A stretch of 64,000 nt of DNA from DAOUKH01 sp965219875 (lineage in GTDB: Bacteria; Chloroflexota; Dehalococcoidia; SHYB01): contig CBDCOW010000006.1 in NCBI GenBank assembly GCA_965219875.1, forward strand, positions 186,001 through 250,000, written 5' to 3'. The position numbers and the translations under genes are program-made. The notes beneath the pieces are model-generated. The model saw only the letters and a program-made list of their open reading frames with translations, was not told the DNA's origin and did not search any database. This document shows positions 34,842 through 42,807 of the stretch, in pieces. Within the stretch, counting starts at the first letter, position 1, and every line of letters begins with the position of its first letter.

Positions 34842-35312
34842 ATGTCTCCCGAAGACGCGACCCTCGCAGAATACAAGGCCCAACTCGCCAAGAACAAGGC
34901 TATCGTGCTCGACCAGATCGACCACGTGGTCAACAAGAACGACCTCGACTACCTGGACAAGCGCCAGCATCCGCGCTTCGTCGCGCACGGCCTCGGTAGT
35001 AAAGATCCCGGCGACGGGATGAAGCGCCTGATCCGCACCTGGAAGACAGCCTTCCCCGATTGGAAGGACGAGGTGCTGGACATCATCGCCGAGGACGACA
35101 AGGTCGTGATCCGCCTCAAGGCCTCCGGCACCCACACCGGCGAGCTTCTGGGAATCCCGCCCACAGGCGAAGCGGTGAGCTGGAACATGATGGAGACGGT
35201 GCGTTTCGAGGACGGCCTCATCATCGAACAATGGGGCGTCTCGGACTTCGGCCTGGTGGTCGACCGGCTGCGCAAAGCGGCGCGGGCGAAAGCAACGGAG
35301 GGAGCTAGATGA
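34842..35312 (+). CDS. SnoaL-like / ester-cyclase-type small protein
   Basis: A 156-residue protein of the NTF2-like SnoaL (ester cyclase) type. RFVAHGLGSKDPGDGMKRLIRTWKTAFPDW (split: His near 49, the conserved AFPDW end) and KVVIRLKASGTHTGELLGIPPTGEAV followed by FEDGLIIEQWGVSD are the hallmark segments. Members are hydrolases, cyclases or binding proteins without cofactor. ATG 34842 fits the family length; an ATG at 34812 is an alternative. Its stop overlaps the start of the luciferase-like gene by four bases (ATGA), so the two are translated together. Confidence 0.8.
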   Translation: MSPEDATLAEYKAQLAKNKAIVLDQIDHVVNKNDLDYLDKRQHPRFVAHGLGSKDPGDGMKRLIRTWKTAFPDWKDEVLDIIAEDDKVVIRLKASGTHTGELLGIPPTGEAVSWNMMETVRFEDGLIIEQWGVSDFGLVVDRLRKAARAKATEGAR

Positions 35313-36445
35313 ATTTCGGACTGCTCTACGAGCTCGAAGTCCCCAAGCCCTGGACACCGAAGTCCGAGTACGACATCTTCCACCAGGCAGCGGACCAGGT
35401 CGTCCTCGCCGAGCAGATGGGCTTCGACTACGTATGGATCGTCGAGCACCACTTCCTCGAAGAGTTCGCCCACTCCTCGGCCCCCGAGGTCTGGCTGGGC
35501 TACCTCGCGGCGCGCACCAGCAAGATCCGTCTGGGGCACGGCGTCGTGCTCCTAGAAGGCACGATCAACCACCCCGTCCGCGTGGCGGAGCGCATCGCCA
35601 CCCTCGACATTATGTCCGACGGGCGGGTCGACTTCGGAACGGGGCGCGGCTCGAACCCGTTCCAGATCGAGCCGTTCGGAGTGGACCTTGACGTCACCCG
35701 TGAGGAGTGGGAGGAGGCCGTCGAGATCATCCCCAGGATGTGGGAGGACGGCTGGTTCAGCCACAAGGGCCGCTTCTGGGACATCGAGGAACGCAACGTC
35801 CTACCCAAGCCGCTGCAAAAGCCGCACCCTCCGATCTGGGTGGCCTGCCAGCAGCCGGCGACCTTCCCCATCGCGGGGCGCAAGGGTATCGGCGCGCTCT
35901 GCTTCACCATCGGCAGGCCCGGCGAGCTCAAGGAGCGCATCCAGTCGTACCGCGAGGCGGTGGCGGATCCCACCGAGCAGGTCGGCAAGCTGAAGAACGA
36001 TCAGGTCGCGGCCTTCACCGTGGCGGCGTGCGACGAGAACGATCTAGCGGCGCGCGAGCTCGCGGGGCCGCAGGGCGCGTGGTACTTCGACACCATCCGC
36101 AAGATCTACGACCCCGCGTGGCAGAAGCGCGAAAAGGGCGTCCCCGCCAGCTACGCCTACCATGCCCTGAACGTGACCCAGGCCGACTCACAGCTCCTGC
36201 ACAAGCAGGCGGACATGAACTACAACGACCTCATCGACAACGGCTCGTTCTGCATGGGTAACCCGGACACGTGCATCGAGACGATCCAGATGTACAAGGA
36301 CTCGGGCGTCGACCAGGCGATGATGTTCTTCCAGGTCGGTAACGTGCCCCACGAGAAGATCATGAACTCGATCCGCCTGTTCGGTAAGTACGTGATCCCG
36401 CACTTCAAGGAGGCGGCGAGGAAGGAAGCCGCCTCCGTCTCGTAG
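35309..36445 (+). CDS. Luciferase-like (LLM) flavin-dependent oxidoreductase
   Basis: A 378-residue bacterial-luciferase-fold protein. The N-terminal MNFGLLYELEVPKPW, the FDYVWIVEHHFLEEF segment (flavin site), TSKIRLGHGVVLL and GRVDFGTGRGSNP are typical of FMN- or F420-dependent LLM monooxygenases. The end has SFCMGNPDTCIETIQMYKDSG. It overlaps the SnoaL-like gene by four bases and is followed 9 bases later by a deazaflavin-dependent nitroreductase-like gene, which makes F420 a credible cofactor (inference). The substrate is unknown. Confidence 0.85.
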   Translation: MNFGLLYELEVPKPWTPKSEYDIFHQAADQVVLAEQMGFDYVWIVEHHFLEEFAHSSAPEVWLGYLAARTSKIRLGHGVVLLEGTINHPVRVAERIATLDIMSDGRVDFGTGRGSNPFQIEPFGVDLDVTREEWEEAVEIIPRMWEDGWFSHKGRFWDIEERNVLPKPLQKPHPPIWVACQQPATFPIAGRKGIGALCFTIGRPGELKERIQSYREAVADPTEQVGKLKNDQVAAFTVAACDENDLAARELAGPQGAWYFDTIRKIYDPAWQKREKGVPASYAYHALNVTQADSQLLHKQADMNYNDLIDNGSFCMGNPDTCIETIQMYKDSGVDQAMMFFQVGNVPHEKIMNSIRLFGKYVIPHFKEAARKEAASVS

Positions 36446-36454
36446 GACGGACCA

Positions 36455-36919
36455 ATGAGCGAAACACCCGGCGACCATCCCCACGCCTTCGACGAGCCTC
36501 CGCGGTGGCAGATCCCGTGGATCTCGCGCCGCCACGTCCTGCTCTACCAGTGGACGAACGGCGAAATCGGCGGCGATCTCGGGCCCTATCCCGGCATCGT
36601 CATCCACACCAAGGGGCGGCGCACCGGTAAGGGACACAGCATCTGCCTGCCGGCGATACCGGACGGGGACGATTGCCTGGTCGTCGGGTCGTTCGCCGGG
36701 GCCAAGCGCCATCCGGCGTGGTACCTGAACATGCAGGCGGACCCCGAAGTTCGCGTGCAGGCGGGGCCGCGCGTCTACCGCGCCAAGGCGACGACGCTCA
36801 CCGGCGAGGAGCGTGCCCAAGCGTGGGCCCGCATCACCGCCGAGTCCCCCTGGTACGCCGACTACCAGACCCGCACCGAACGGGAGATACCGCTGGTGCG
36901 CCTCACCGAAATCCCGTAG
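36455..36919 (+). CDS. Deazaflavin (F420)-dependent nitroreductase family protein (DDN-like)
   Basis: A 154-residue split-barrel protein of the DDN/DUF385 family. The diagnostic features are HTKGRRTGKGHSICLPAI, CLVVGSFAGAKRHPAWYLN and ADPEVRVQAGPRVYRAKA, which in Mycobacterium Ddn bind coenzyme F420. It is the third gene of the SnoaL-LLM-DDN unit. The stop codon TAG (36917-36919) lies inside a 30-base repeated sequence that contains an 18-base palindrome. The C-terminus may therefore have been shaped by repeat insertion. Confidence 0.82.
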   Translation: MSETPGDHPHAFDEPPRWQIPWISRRHVLLYQWTNGEIGGDLGPYPGIVIHTKGRRTGKGHSICLPAIPDGDDCLVVGSFAGAKRHPAWYLNMQADPEVRVQAGPRVYRAKATTLTGEERAQAWARITAESPWYADYQTRTEREIPLVRLTEIP

Positions 36920-36920
36920 C

Positions 36921-36938
36921 GGCGATTCGCGAATCGCC
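36921..36938. repeat. 18-base perfect palindrome, second copy; possible terminator hairpin
   Basis: GGCGATTCGCGAATCGCC, two bases after the stop of the DDN-like gene. The surrounding 30 bases match 16455-16485 except at one position. No T-run follows, so any terminator role would be weak. Confidence 0.6.
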
Positions 36939-36954
36939 CTCCCGCCTGCACCGG

Positions 36955-36986
36955 CCTCTCCCCCTCTGGAGGAGACTGAGTGAGGG
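36955..36986. repeat. R1 hairpin repeat copy
   Basis: CCTCTCCCCCTCTGG followed by AGGAGACTGAGTGAGGG: a slightly diverged copy of the dispersed hairpin, between the convergent DDN-like and SemiSWEET genes. Confidence 0.6.
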
Positions 36987-37014
36987 CGCACAGCGCAGCG
37001 GCGCGGACGCCCGC

Positions 37015-37269
37015 CTACCTGTACCGCAGCTTGAGGTACACGATCGAGCCCACCATGCTCCCCGTTAGGAAGTTGGCGACCATGAGGGGGACCGATCCGA
37101 GGAGGGCACCGTAGAGCAGCCAGAGGAAGTTGCCGAGGGTGAGAATAGCGAAGGCGGGGAGGTTGATGTCGCCGGTGGAGCGAGTGCGCCAGCTTTGGCG
37201 GACCTGGGGGAACAACGAGATGACGGCGACGACGCCGGCGCAGAATCCAAGCGCATCTATGGGTCCCAA
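37015..37269 (-). CDS. SemiSWEET-type small transporter (PQ-loop)
   Basis: An 84-residue membrane protein with three hydrophobic segments. The PQ-loop motif is SLFPQVRQSWRTRSTGDIN (about residues 18-36) and NFLWLLYGALLGSVPLMVANF forms the later helices (split). Bacterial SemiSWEETs of 85-100 residues form dimers that carry sugars. The start is TTG 37269 with AGGAGG four bases upstream; the longer frame upstream is antisense to the molybdenum hydroxylase gene. A minus-strand TATAAT at 37319-37324 fits as its -10. The sugar carried is unknown. Confidence 0.8.
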   Translation of the reverse strand: MGPIDALGFCAGVVAVISLFPQVRQSWRTRSTGDINLPAFAILTLGNFLWLLYGALLGSVPLMVANFLTGSMVGSIVYLKLRYR

Positions 37270-37318
37270 GCCGCCTCCTAACGGGCCGCCCCGGCAGGGC
37301 CGCCCCCCGAACCTTCCG

Positions 37319-37324
37319 ATTATA
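37319..37324 (-). promoter_or_regulatory. -10 element for SemiSWEET
   Basis: TATAAT on the minus strand, 49 bases before the TTG start. Confidence 0.35.
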
Positions 37325-37393
37325 CCCCCAGTCGTCCGCGATCGCCCGCACGGGCTGGAAGAGGTCGGAGTGAGGCGTGCCGCGGGGCCGGGG

Positions 37394-37399
37394 TATAAT
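37394..37399 (+). promoter_or_regulatory. -10 element for the molybdenum hydroxylase gene
   Basis: TATAAT 56 bases before the ATG at 37456. A GC-rich leader with a possible hairpin (GGCCCGGCGCGGGCC, 37412-37426) follows. No clear -35. Confidence 0.4.
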
Positions 37400-37455
37400 C
37401 TTCGTGCCACGAGGCCCGGCGCGGGCCGCGCCAACGCCACCCTAAGGGAGCTCCC

Positions 37456-39747
37456 ATGACCACCATCTCCGAACCACCGAAGACCGATTTCCGCGTCGTA
37501 GGCACACGCCCGATCCGGCACGACGGCGTGGACAAGGTCACCGGGCGCGCCCGCTACGGCGCCGACATCGACATGCCCGGCCTCATCCACGGCAAGGTGC
37601 TCCGCAGCCCCCATCCGCACGCGCGCATCCGCTCCATCGACACGAGTAAAGCAGAGGCCCTTCCCGGCGTTCGCGCCGTCGTCACCGCCGCCGACTTCCC
37701 CATCCTCGAAGACCAGCCCATCAACTTCGCCGAGATCCGAGGCAGCGCACGGATGCTCGCCGAGAACGTCATGGCCCGCAAGAAGGTCCTGTACGCGGGC
37801 CACGCCGTGGCCGCCGTCGCCGCCGACAGCCCCCACGAGGCCGAGGAGGCCCTGGCCCACATCGACGTCGGGTACGAGGTCCTGCCCACCGTCCTCACCC
37901 TCGACGAGGCTCTGAAGGACGACGCCCCGCTCCTCCACGAGGGGCTCACGACGCGGTCGATCTCGGCCTTCCTTGCCAAGGACGGCGACACCGGCAAGCC
38001 GAGCAACATCTCGTTTCACATCCAATTCAAGGACGGCGACCTCGACGCGGGCTTCGCCGAAGCCGACACCGTGATCGAGCGCGAGTACACCACGCAGTCC
38101 GTGCATCAGGGCTACATCGAGCCACACGCCTCGACGGCGTGGTGGGCGCCCGACGGCCAGATCACGGTTTGGACCTCGACGCAGGGGGCGTTCTCAATAC
38201 GCTCCGAGACCGCGCTGATCTTGGGCCTGACCGAGAGCCGGGTGAAGGTCATCCCCATGGAGATCGGCGGCGGTTTCGGCGGGAAGCTCGACACCTACCT
38301 CGACCCCGTCGCGGCGGAGCTCTCCCGCAAGAGCGGTCGACCGGTGAAGATCGTTATGTCGCGCCGTGAGGTCTTCGAGGGCTCCGGCCCCACCTCGGCC
38401 GCCAAGATCATCGTCAAGCTCGGCGCGAAGTCGTCGGGGAAGATCACCGCGGCCCACGTCCAGCAGTACTACGAGTCCGGCGCCTTCCCCGGCTCGCCCG
38501 TCGGCGAGGGCGCCATGACCGGCCTCGCCCCCTACGCGATCGAGAACATCACCGTCGACGGCTACGACGTGGTCTGCAACAAGCAGAAGGTCGCCGCCTA
38601 CCGCGCCCCCGGGGCGCCGATCGCGGCGTTCGGCGTCGAGTCGGCCATGGACGAGCTCGCCGCGTCCCTCGGCCTCGACCCCATCGATCTCCGCGAGGCG
38701 AACCTCGCCCAACCCGGCGACCGTATGCCCAGCGGCAAGCCGCACGAGGACTTCGCCGGCAACGAGCTCCTGACGGCGATCAAGACACACGCCGCCTACA
38801 CGGCGCCGCTCGGTCCCAACCAGGGGCGGGGCGTGGCCGTCGGCTACTGGTTCAACGCCACGATGCAGTCGTCGGCCACGATCAACGTCAACAGCGACGG
38901 AACGATCAGCCTGCTCACCGGCTCGGTGGACATCGGCGGGACGCGCGCCGCCGTGGCCATGCAGGCCGCGGAGGTCCTCGGCCTCGACGCCGGTGACGTG
39001 CGCCCCACGGTGGTGGACACCGACTCCATCGGCTGGACGGGCACCACCGGCGGCAGCCGCACCGCGGTGGACACGGGGCGCGCCGCCATCGAGGCCGCCG
39101 AGGTGGTGAAGGAAGAGCTCGCGGCGCGCGCCGCAACGATGTGGGAGATCTCTCCCTCCGACGTCGTCTTCGAGGCCGGTGTCTTCATCAACACGAAGTC
39201 GGACGAGCGCATCGCCTTCAAGGACCTTGCCGCGCAGCAGATGGCCCTCGGCGGCACGATCAGCGTCTCGGCGACAACGAAGGGGCGCAAGGTCGCTCCG
39301 GCCTTCGCCGGCCACGTCGCCGACGTCGAGGTCGATCCCGAGACGGGCAAGGTACACGTCCTCCGCTACACGACCTTCCAGGATGCGGGGCGCGCGGCGC
39401 ATCCAAGCTACGTCGAAGGCCAGATGCAGGGCGGCGCGGTCCAGGGCATCGGCTGGGCGCTGAACGAGGAGTACTACTTCTCCAAAGACGGCCGGCTCGC
39501 CAACTCCAGCTTCCTCGACTACCGGATGCCGACGGCCCTCGACGTGCCGCGCATCGACACGGTGATGCTGGAGATACCCGGCGACGCCCACCCCTTTGGC
39601 ATGCGCGGCGTGGGAGAAGTCCCGATCGTGCCGCCCATGGCGACGATAGCCAACGCGGTGAGCGCCGCCACCGGCGTCCGCATGGCGAACCTCCCCATCA
39701 CGCCGGGCTCCATCGTCAAGGCGCTCGCCGACGCGAAGCCGGACTAG
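37456..39747 (+). CDS. Xanthine dehydrogenase family molybdenum-binding (large) subunit
   Basis: A 763-residue CoxL/XdhB-like subunit that carries the molybdopterin cytosine dinucleotide cofactor and the active site. Features: RHDGVDKVTGRARYGADI at the start, EIGGGFGGKLDTYLDP, AYRAPGAPIAAFGVESAMD, SVDIGGTRAA, TTGGSRTAVDTGRA and the catalytic Glu in RGVGEVPIVPPM. The CO dehydrogenase active-site Cys loop (VAYRCSFR) is absent, so it is an aldehyde, xanthine or carboxylate hydroxylase rather than a CO oxidiser. The small iron-sulfur and medium FAD subunits that usually sit next to it are absent here. The ATG has AAGGGAGCT upstream. Confidence 0.88.
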   Translation: MTTISEPPKTDFRVVGTRPIRHDGVDKVTGRARYGADIDMPGLIHGKVLRSPHPHARIRSIDTSKAEALPGVRAVVTAADFPILEDQPINFAEIRGSARMLAENVMARKKVLYAGHAVAAVAADSPHEAEEALAHIDVGYEVLPTVLTLDEALKDDAPLLHEGLTTRSISAFLAKDGDTGKPSNISFHIQFKDGDLDAGFAEADTVIEREYTTQSVHQGYIEPHASTAWWAPDGQITVWTSTQGAFSIRSETALILGLTESRVKVIPMEIGGGFGGKLDTYLDPVAAELSRKSGRPVKIVMSRREVFEGSGPTSAAKIIVKLGAKSSGKITAAHVQQYYESGAFPGSPVGEGAMTGLAPYAIENITVDGYDVVCNKQKVAAYRAPGAPIAAFGVESAMDELAASLGLDPIDLREANLAQPGDRMPSGKPHEDFAGNELLTAIKTHAAYTAPLGPNQGRGVAVGYWFNATMQSSATINVNSDGTISLLTGSVDIGGTRAAVAMQAAEVLGLDAGDVRPTVVDTDSIGWTGTTGGSRTAVDTGRAAIEAAEVVKEELAARAATMWEISPSDVVFEAGVFINTKSDERIAFKDLAAQQMALGGTISVSATTKGRKVAPAFAGHVADVEVDPETGKVHVLRYTTFQDAGRAAHPSYVEGQMQGGAVQGIGWALNEEYYFSKDGRLANSSFLDYRMPTALDVPRIDTVMLEIPGDAHPFGMRGVGEVPIVPPMATIANAVSAATGVRMANLPITPGSIVKALADAKPD

Positions 39748-39783
39748 CGGCGGCGACAAGGACGGCCGGGACGCGCGGCCTCT

Positions 39784-39798
39784 CTGAGGCTCCCTCAG
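39784..39798. terminator. Hairpin between convergent genes (possible bidirectional terminator)
   Basis: CTGAGG, three bases, CCTCAG, framed by CCTCT and AGAGG, in the 122-base gap between the molybdenum hydroxylase and the amidohydrolase at 39870. It resembles a worn R1 repeat. No clear U-tract. Confidence 0.35.
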
Positions 39799-39869
39799 GA
39801 AGGAGAGAGGTTTGCGGAGGGTCTCTGTCGCGGTCTCTTCCGGCGAGAGCGGAGGCGGAGCGGGGGCGG

Positions 39870-41591
39870 CTAACGCGCCATGTCGTAGCTGCGGAGCAGC
39901 TTGCCCGGCAGGGCGTTGGTGCACTCGTTCTCGACGAACGTCACCCCGCCGTTCACCAGGATGAAGCGTATCCCCTTCGGCTTTTGGATGAGCCTGCGCT
40001 CGCCGCCGGGGAAGTCGTTGGAATAGATCGGCGGGTCGTGGAGCAGGCCCAGCTCGTCGAGGTTGTAGACCATGATGTCCGCCGCCTTGCCCGTGGTGAG
40101 CACGCCGCGGTCGGTGTAACCGGCGACCCATGCGGGGTAGGCGCTCATCTTCACGTGGGCCTGCTCCAGACTCATCAGCTCGCGGTCACGGATCCAATAG
40201 GCCAGGAAGTCGACGGGCCAGCGGGCGTTGGCCTGGAAGCGGGTGTGCGCCCCGCCGTCGGAGGTCGAGATGTGCGTGTAGGGGTCGACGAGGCCCTTGT
40301 CGATGGTCTGCTCGCCGGCTTTGCTGAACTCGCGGGTAGCGAACTCGGTCTTGAGATCCTCGTCGATGGAGAGGTCGAGGAAGGCGTCGACGGGGTGCTT
40401 GCCCATCATCTCGGCCACTCGCTCGACGGTCTTGCCCTCGTACTGATGGTTGCGCTCGTAGGCGACCTCGAGCACGCGGGCGGTGCTCCACTCGGTGCGC
40501 CCGAGATAGGTCGGCACCGCGGCGTCGCGCTTCATCGCCTCGCGCGTCGCCGGGTCGAGCAGCTTGCGCTTGCGCTCCTCGGGCGTACCCACCAGCGGGT
40601 CCACCCAGTTCGGCATGTAGTCGAAGAGATTGAACTCGGCGAGAGTGAACCGGCTCTCGGGGAACATCGGTGTCTTTTGCGGCGCGACGGGGAGCCCCTC
40701 GGCGCGGGCGCGCTCGACCCACTTAGGGCCGTCCTCGTTGTGGCCCAGCACGACGTGGAGGGGGCGCCCGCTCAGGCGCAGCATGCGGGTCAGCAAGTCC
40801 TGCTGCTTTTCGGGGTGGGCCGACACACCGATCGTCCAGCCCATCCAACCCACGCCGAACTCGCCGAGAATCTCGGCCAGTGCCAGGTACTCCTCGTCGG
40901 AGGCGACGTGGCTCGGAATCGCCGAGCCGTCCTCGCTGCGGTCCTCCTCGTTGCGGTCGGCGGCGAAGCCGAATGAGCCCGCCTTCATGCCCTCGTAGAA
41001 GAGCTCCTTCATATGGGTGAGCTCTTTTTCCGTCACCGAGGTCCGGTTTCGAGCCTCGATCATGCCCAGAACGTAGCCCCGCAGCGGCGAGAACGGGAGG
41101 AGCGAGCCCACGTTGATCCCCAGGCCCTGGCGGTCGAGGCTGTCGAGGTATTCGGGGTACGTCTCCCAGTCCCACCGCATACCGGCGCGCATCGAGTCCA
41201 ACGGGATCGCCTCGATGCGATTCATCATCCGCATGTTGAGGTCGCGGTCCTCGGGGCGCGTAGGGGCGAAGCCGAAGCCGCACTGGCCGATGCTGACCGT
41301 CGTCTGGCCGAACCAGCCGTCGAGCGTGGCGTAGGGGTCCCAGTTGAGCTGCGCGTCGTAGTGGGTGTGGAGGTTGATGGCGCCGGGGGCGACGATGCAG
41401 CCGCTCGCGTCTATCTCCTGGGCCCCGCCCGCGGGAATGCGGCCGCTGATCTTGGCGATCTTTCCGTCCTTGATCCCCACGTCGGCAGCGTAGCGGGGTA
41501 TGCCCGACGCCTCGACCACCGTCCCGCCTCGAATCACTACATCGTATTCAGCCAACTCCGGGACCTCCTTGGTCTCTGTCGTCGAACTCAA
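39870..41591 (-). CDS. N-acyl-D-amino-acid deacylase-like amidohydrolase
   Basis: A 573-residue amidohydrolase related to the D-aminoacylase at 22422. YDVVIRGGTVVEASGIPRYAAD begins the beta-sandwich (split), INLHTHYDAQLNWDP is the metal motif, TTVSIGQCGFGFAP carries the Cys ligand, STSDGGAHTRF the late Asp, and GVLTTGKAADIMVYN closes the protein. The start is TTG 41591, directly abutting the stop of the amidohydrolase upstream, so the genes are coupled. Substrate unknown. Confidence 0.82.
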   Translation of the reverse strand: MSSTTETKEVPELAEYDVVIRGGTVVEASGIPRYAADVGIKDGKIAKISGRIPAGGAQEIDASGCIVAPGAINLHTHYDAQLNWDPYATLDGWFGQTTVSIGQCGFGFAPTRPEDRDLNMRMMNRIEAIPLDSMRAGMRWDWETYPEYLDSLDRQGLGINVGSLLPFSPLRGYVLGMIEARNRTSVTEKELTHMKELFYEGMKAGSFGFAADRNEEDRSEDGSAIPSHVASDEEYLALAEILGEFGVGWMGWTIGVSAHPEKQQDLLTRMLRLSGRPLHVVLGHNEDGPKWVERARAEGLPVAPQKTPMFPESRFTLAEFNLFDYMPNWVDPLVGTPEERKRKLLDPATREAMKRDAAVPTYLGRTEWSTARVLEVAYERNHQYEGKTVERVAEMMGKHPVDAFLDLSIDEDLKTEFATREFSKAGEQTIDKGLVDPYTHISTSDGGAHTRFQANARWPVDFLAYWIRDRELMSLEQAHVKMSAYPAWVAGYTDRGVLTTGKAADIMVYNLDELGLLHDPPIYSNDFPGGERRLIQKPKGIRFILVNGGVTFVENECTNALPGKLLRSYDMAR

Positions 41592-42743
41592 TTAGACGGG
41601 CTCCTCGATGTTGAAGAACGCCGATGTGTTGGTCACCGTCATCTTACGCAACTCCTCGTCCGTCACGTCGTCGAAGATCTCGCGGATGATGCGGTGCGAA
41701 TCGGGCCAGGTGCCCTCGGTGTGCGGGTAGTCGGAGCCCCACATCAAGTTCCCCACGCCGATGGCCTCGCGCGACTTGACGGCTACCCAGTCCTCCTGAA
41801 AGCCGATGGCGCAGTTGCGGTGGAAGAAGTCGCTGGGCTTCATGTTGTCCTTGAAACGCCGCCACATCATGCCCCGGTCGCGGTGGAGCAGGTCCATCTT
41901 GTAGAGCCACTGGCCGGCCCAGCCCGCCTCGTTCTCGATGCTGGCGACTTTCAGGTTGGGGAAGCGCTCGAAGACGCCCGACCAGATCATCGAGGTCAAG
42001 CTCCGCCGGATCCAGTAGTCATTCGTCGAATAGATGACGCCCAGAGGCTGGTTCGGGTCGGCGGGGTCGTACAGGTTCATGGGCAGGAAGTCGCGGTCCG
42101 AGCCCGAGTGCAGCGAGATGGGCAGGTTCAGGCTCTGCGCGGCGTCCCAGAACGGGTCGTATTCGGGGCTGTGGTACTGGCGCTCGTGCTGGGGATAGAC
42201 CGTGATGAAGCACGAGTTCAGCCCTAGGGCCTTGGCCCGTTCGAGCTCCTCGACCGCCTCGGACACGTTGTCCACGTTGATCATCGCCGCGCCCTTCAGC
42301 CGGTCGGGGTAGGGCTTACAGAACTCGGCCATCCAGTCGTTGTAGCAGCGGCAGATCGCCGAGAGCAACTCCGAGTCCTTGATGCGCCACATCCCGCCGA
42401 CGCAAAGCGTGGGGAAGAGGACCCCGCCGTAGACCCCGTCGTGGTCCATGTCCTTGACCGCCGCGTGGGGGTCGTAGGCCCCGGGGAGCACGCTCTCCCA
42501 GCGGCCCTCCGCCGGTATCTCGTCGGGCCTGTCCGTGCGGAAGCGCGCGCCGGCGTTGGTGGTGTTCCCCATCGAGCCGAGGCACTGATCGCCCTCGACG
42601 TACCACCAATCATGGTCGGCGCCCTCAACCAATCTCGGCGCCCGGTCCCGGAATTTCGGCTCGATCCGGCTGGTCCACAGGTCGGGAGGCTCCACGATGT
42701 GGTTGTCCGCCGACATCAACATGACCTTCGTTTGTGTGGTCAT
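41592..42743 (-). CDS. Amidohydrolase-2 family protein
   Basis: A 383-residue paralog of 8185 and 42808. MSADNHIVEPPDLWTSR is the first motif, RDRAPRLVEG the usual loop, YNDWMAEFCKPYPDRLKG and ISLHSGSDRDF follow, and NLMWGSDYPHTEGTWPDS carries the final Asp. The ribosome site GAGGACAG precedes the ATG. It abuts the D-aminoacylase-like gene with no gap and lies 64 bases downstream of its paralog, giving a three-gene hydrolase operon (42808, 41592, 39870). Confidence 0.85.
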   Translation of the reverse strand: MTTQTKVMLMSADNHIVEPPDLWTSRIEPKFRDRAPRLVEGADHDWWYVEGDQCLGSMGNTTNAGARFRTDRPDEIPAEGRWESVLPGAYDPHAAVKDMDHDGVYGGVLFPTLCVGGMWRIKDSELLSAICRCYNDWMAEFCKPYPDRLKGAAMINVDNVSEAVEELERAKALGLNSCFITVYPQHERQYHSPEYDPFWDAAQSLNLPISLHSGSDRDFLPMNLYDPADPNQPLGVIYSTNDYWIRRSLTSMIWSGVFERFPNLKVASIENEAGWAGQWLYKMDLLHRDRGMMWRRFKDNMKPSDFFHRNCAIGFQEDWVAVKSREAIGVGNLMWGSDYPHTEGTWPDSHRIIREIFDDVTDEELRKMTVTNTSAFFNIEEPV

Positions 42744-42807
42744 CGGTTCTGTCCTCTCCCCCAGCGGTCTCGCTGTGCTTCGTTCGCCTTCCGATAATGC
42801 GCTCGCG

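Noticed and set aside
37400..37455. Possible molybdenum cofactor riboswitch before the molybdenum hydroxylase gene
   Set aside because: The leader is only about 50 bases with one simple hairpin, too short for the known Moco riboswitch structure.
37456..39747. Aerobic CO dehydrogenase large subunit (CoxL)
   Set aside because: The form I CoxL active-site Cys loop is missing and no coxS or coxM is adjacent.
38194..40131. Very long open frame (645 codons) on the minus strand opposite the molybdenum hydroxylase gene
   Set aside because: It is an antisense shadow caused by high third-position GC; the plus strand has all family motifs and the minus translation is Arg/Gly-rich without homology.
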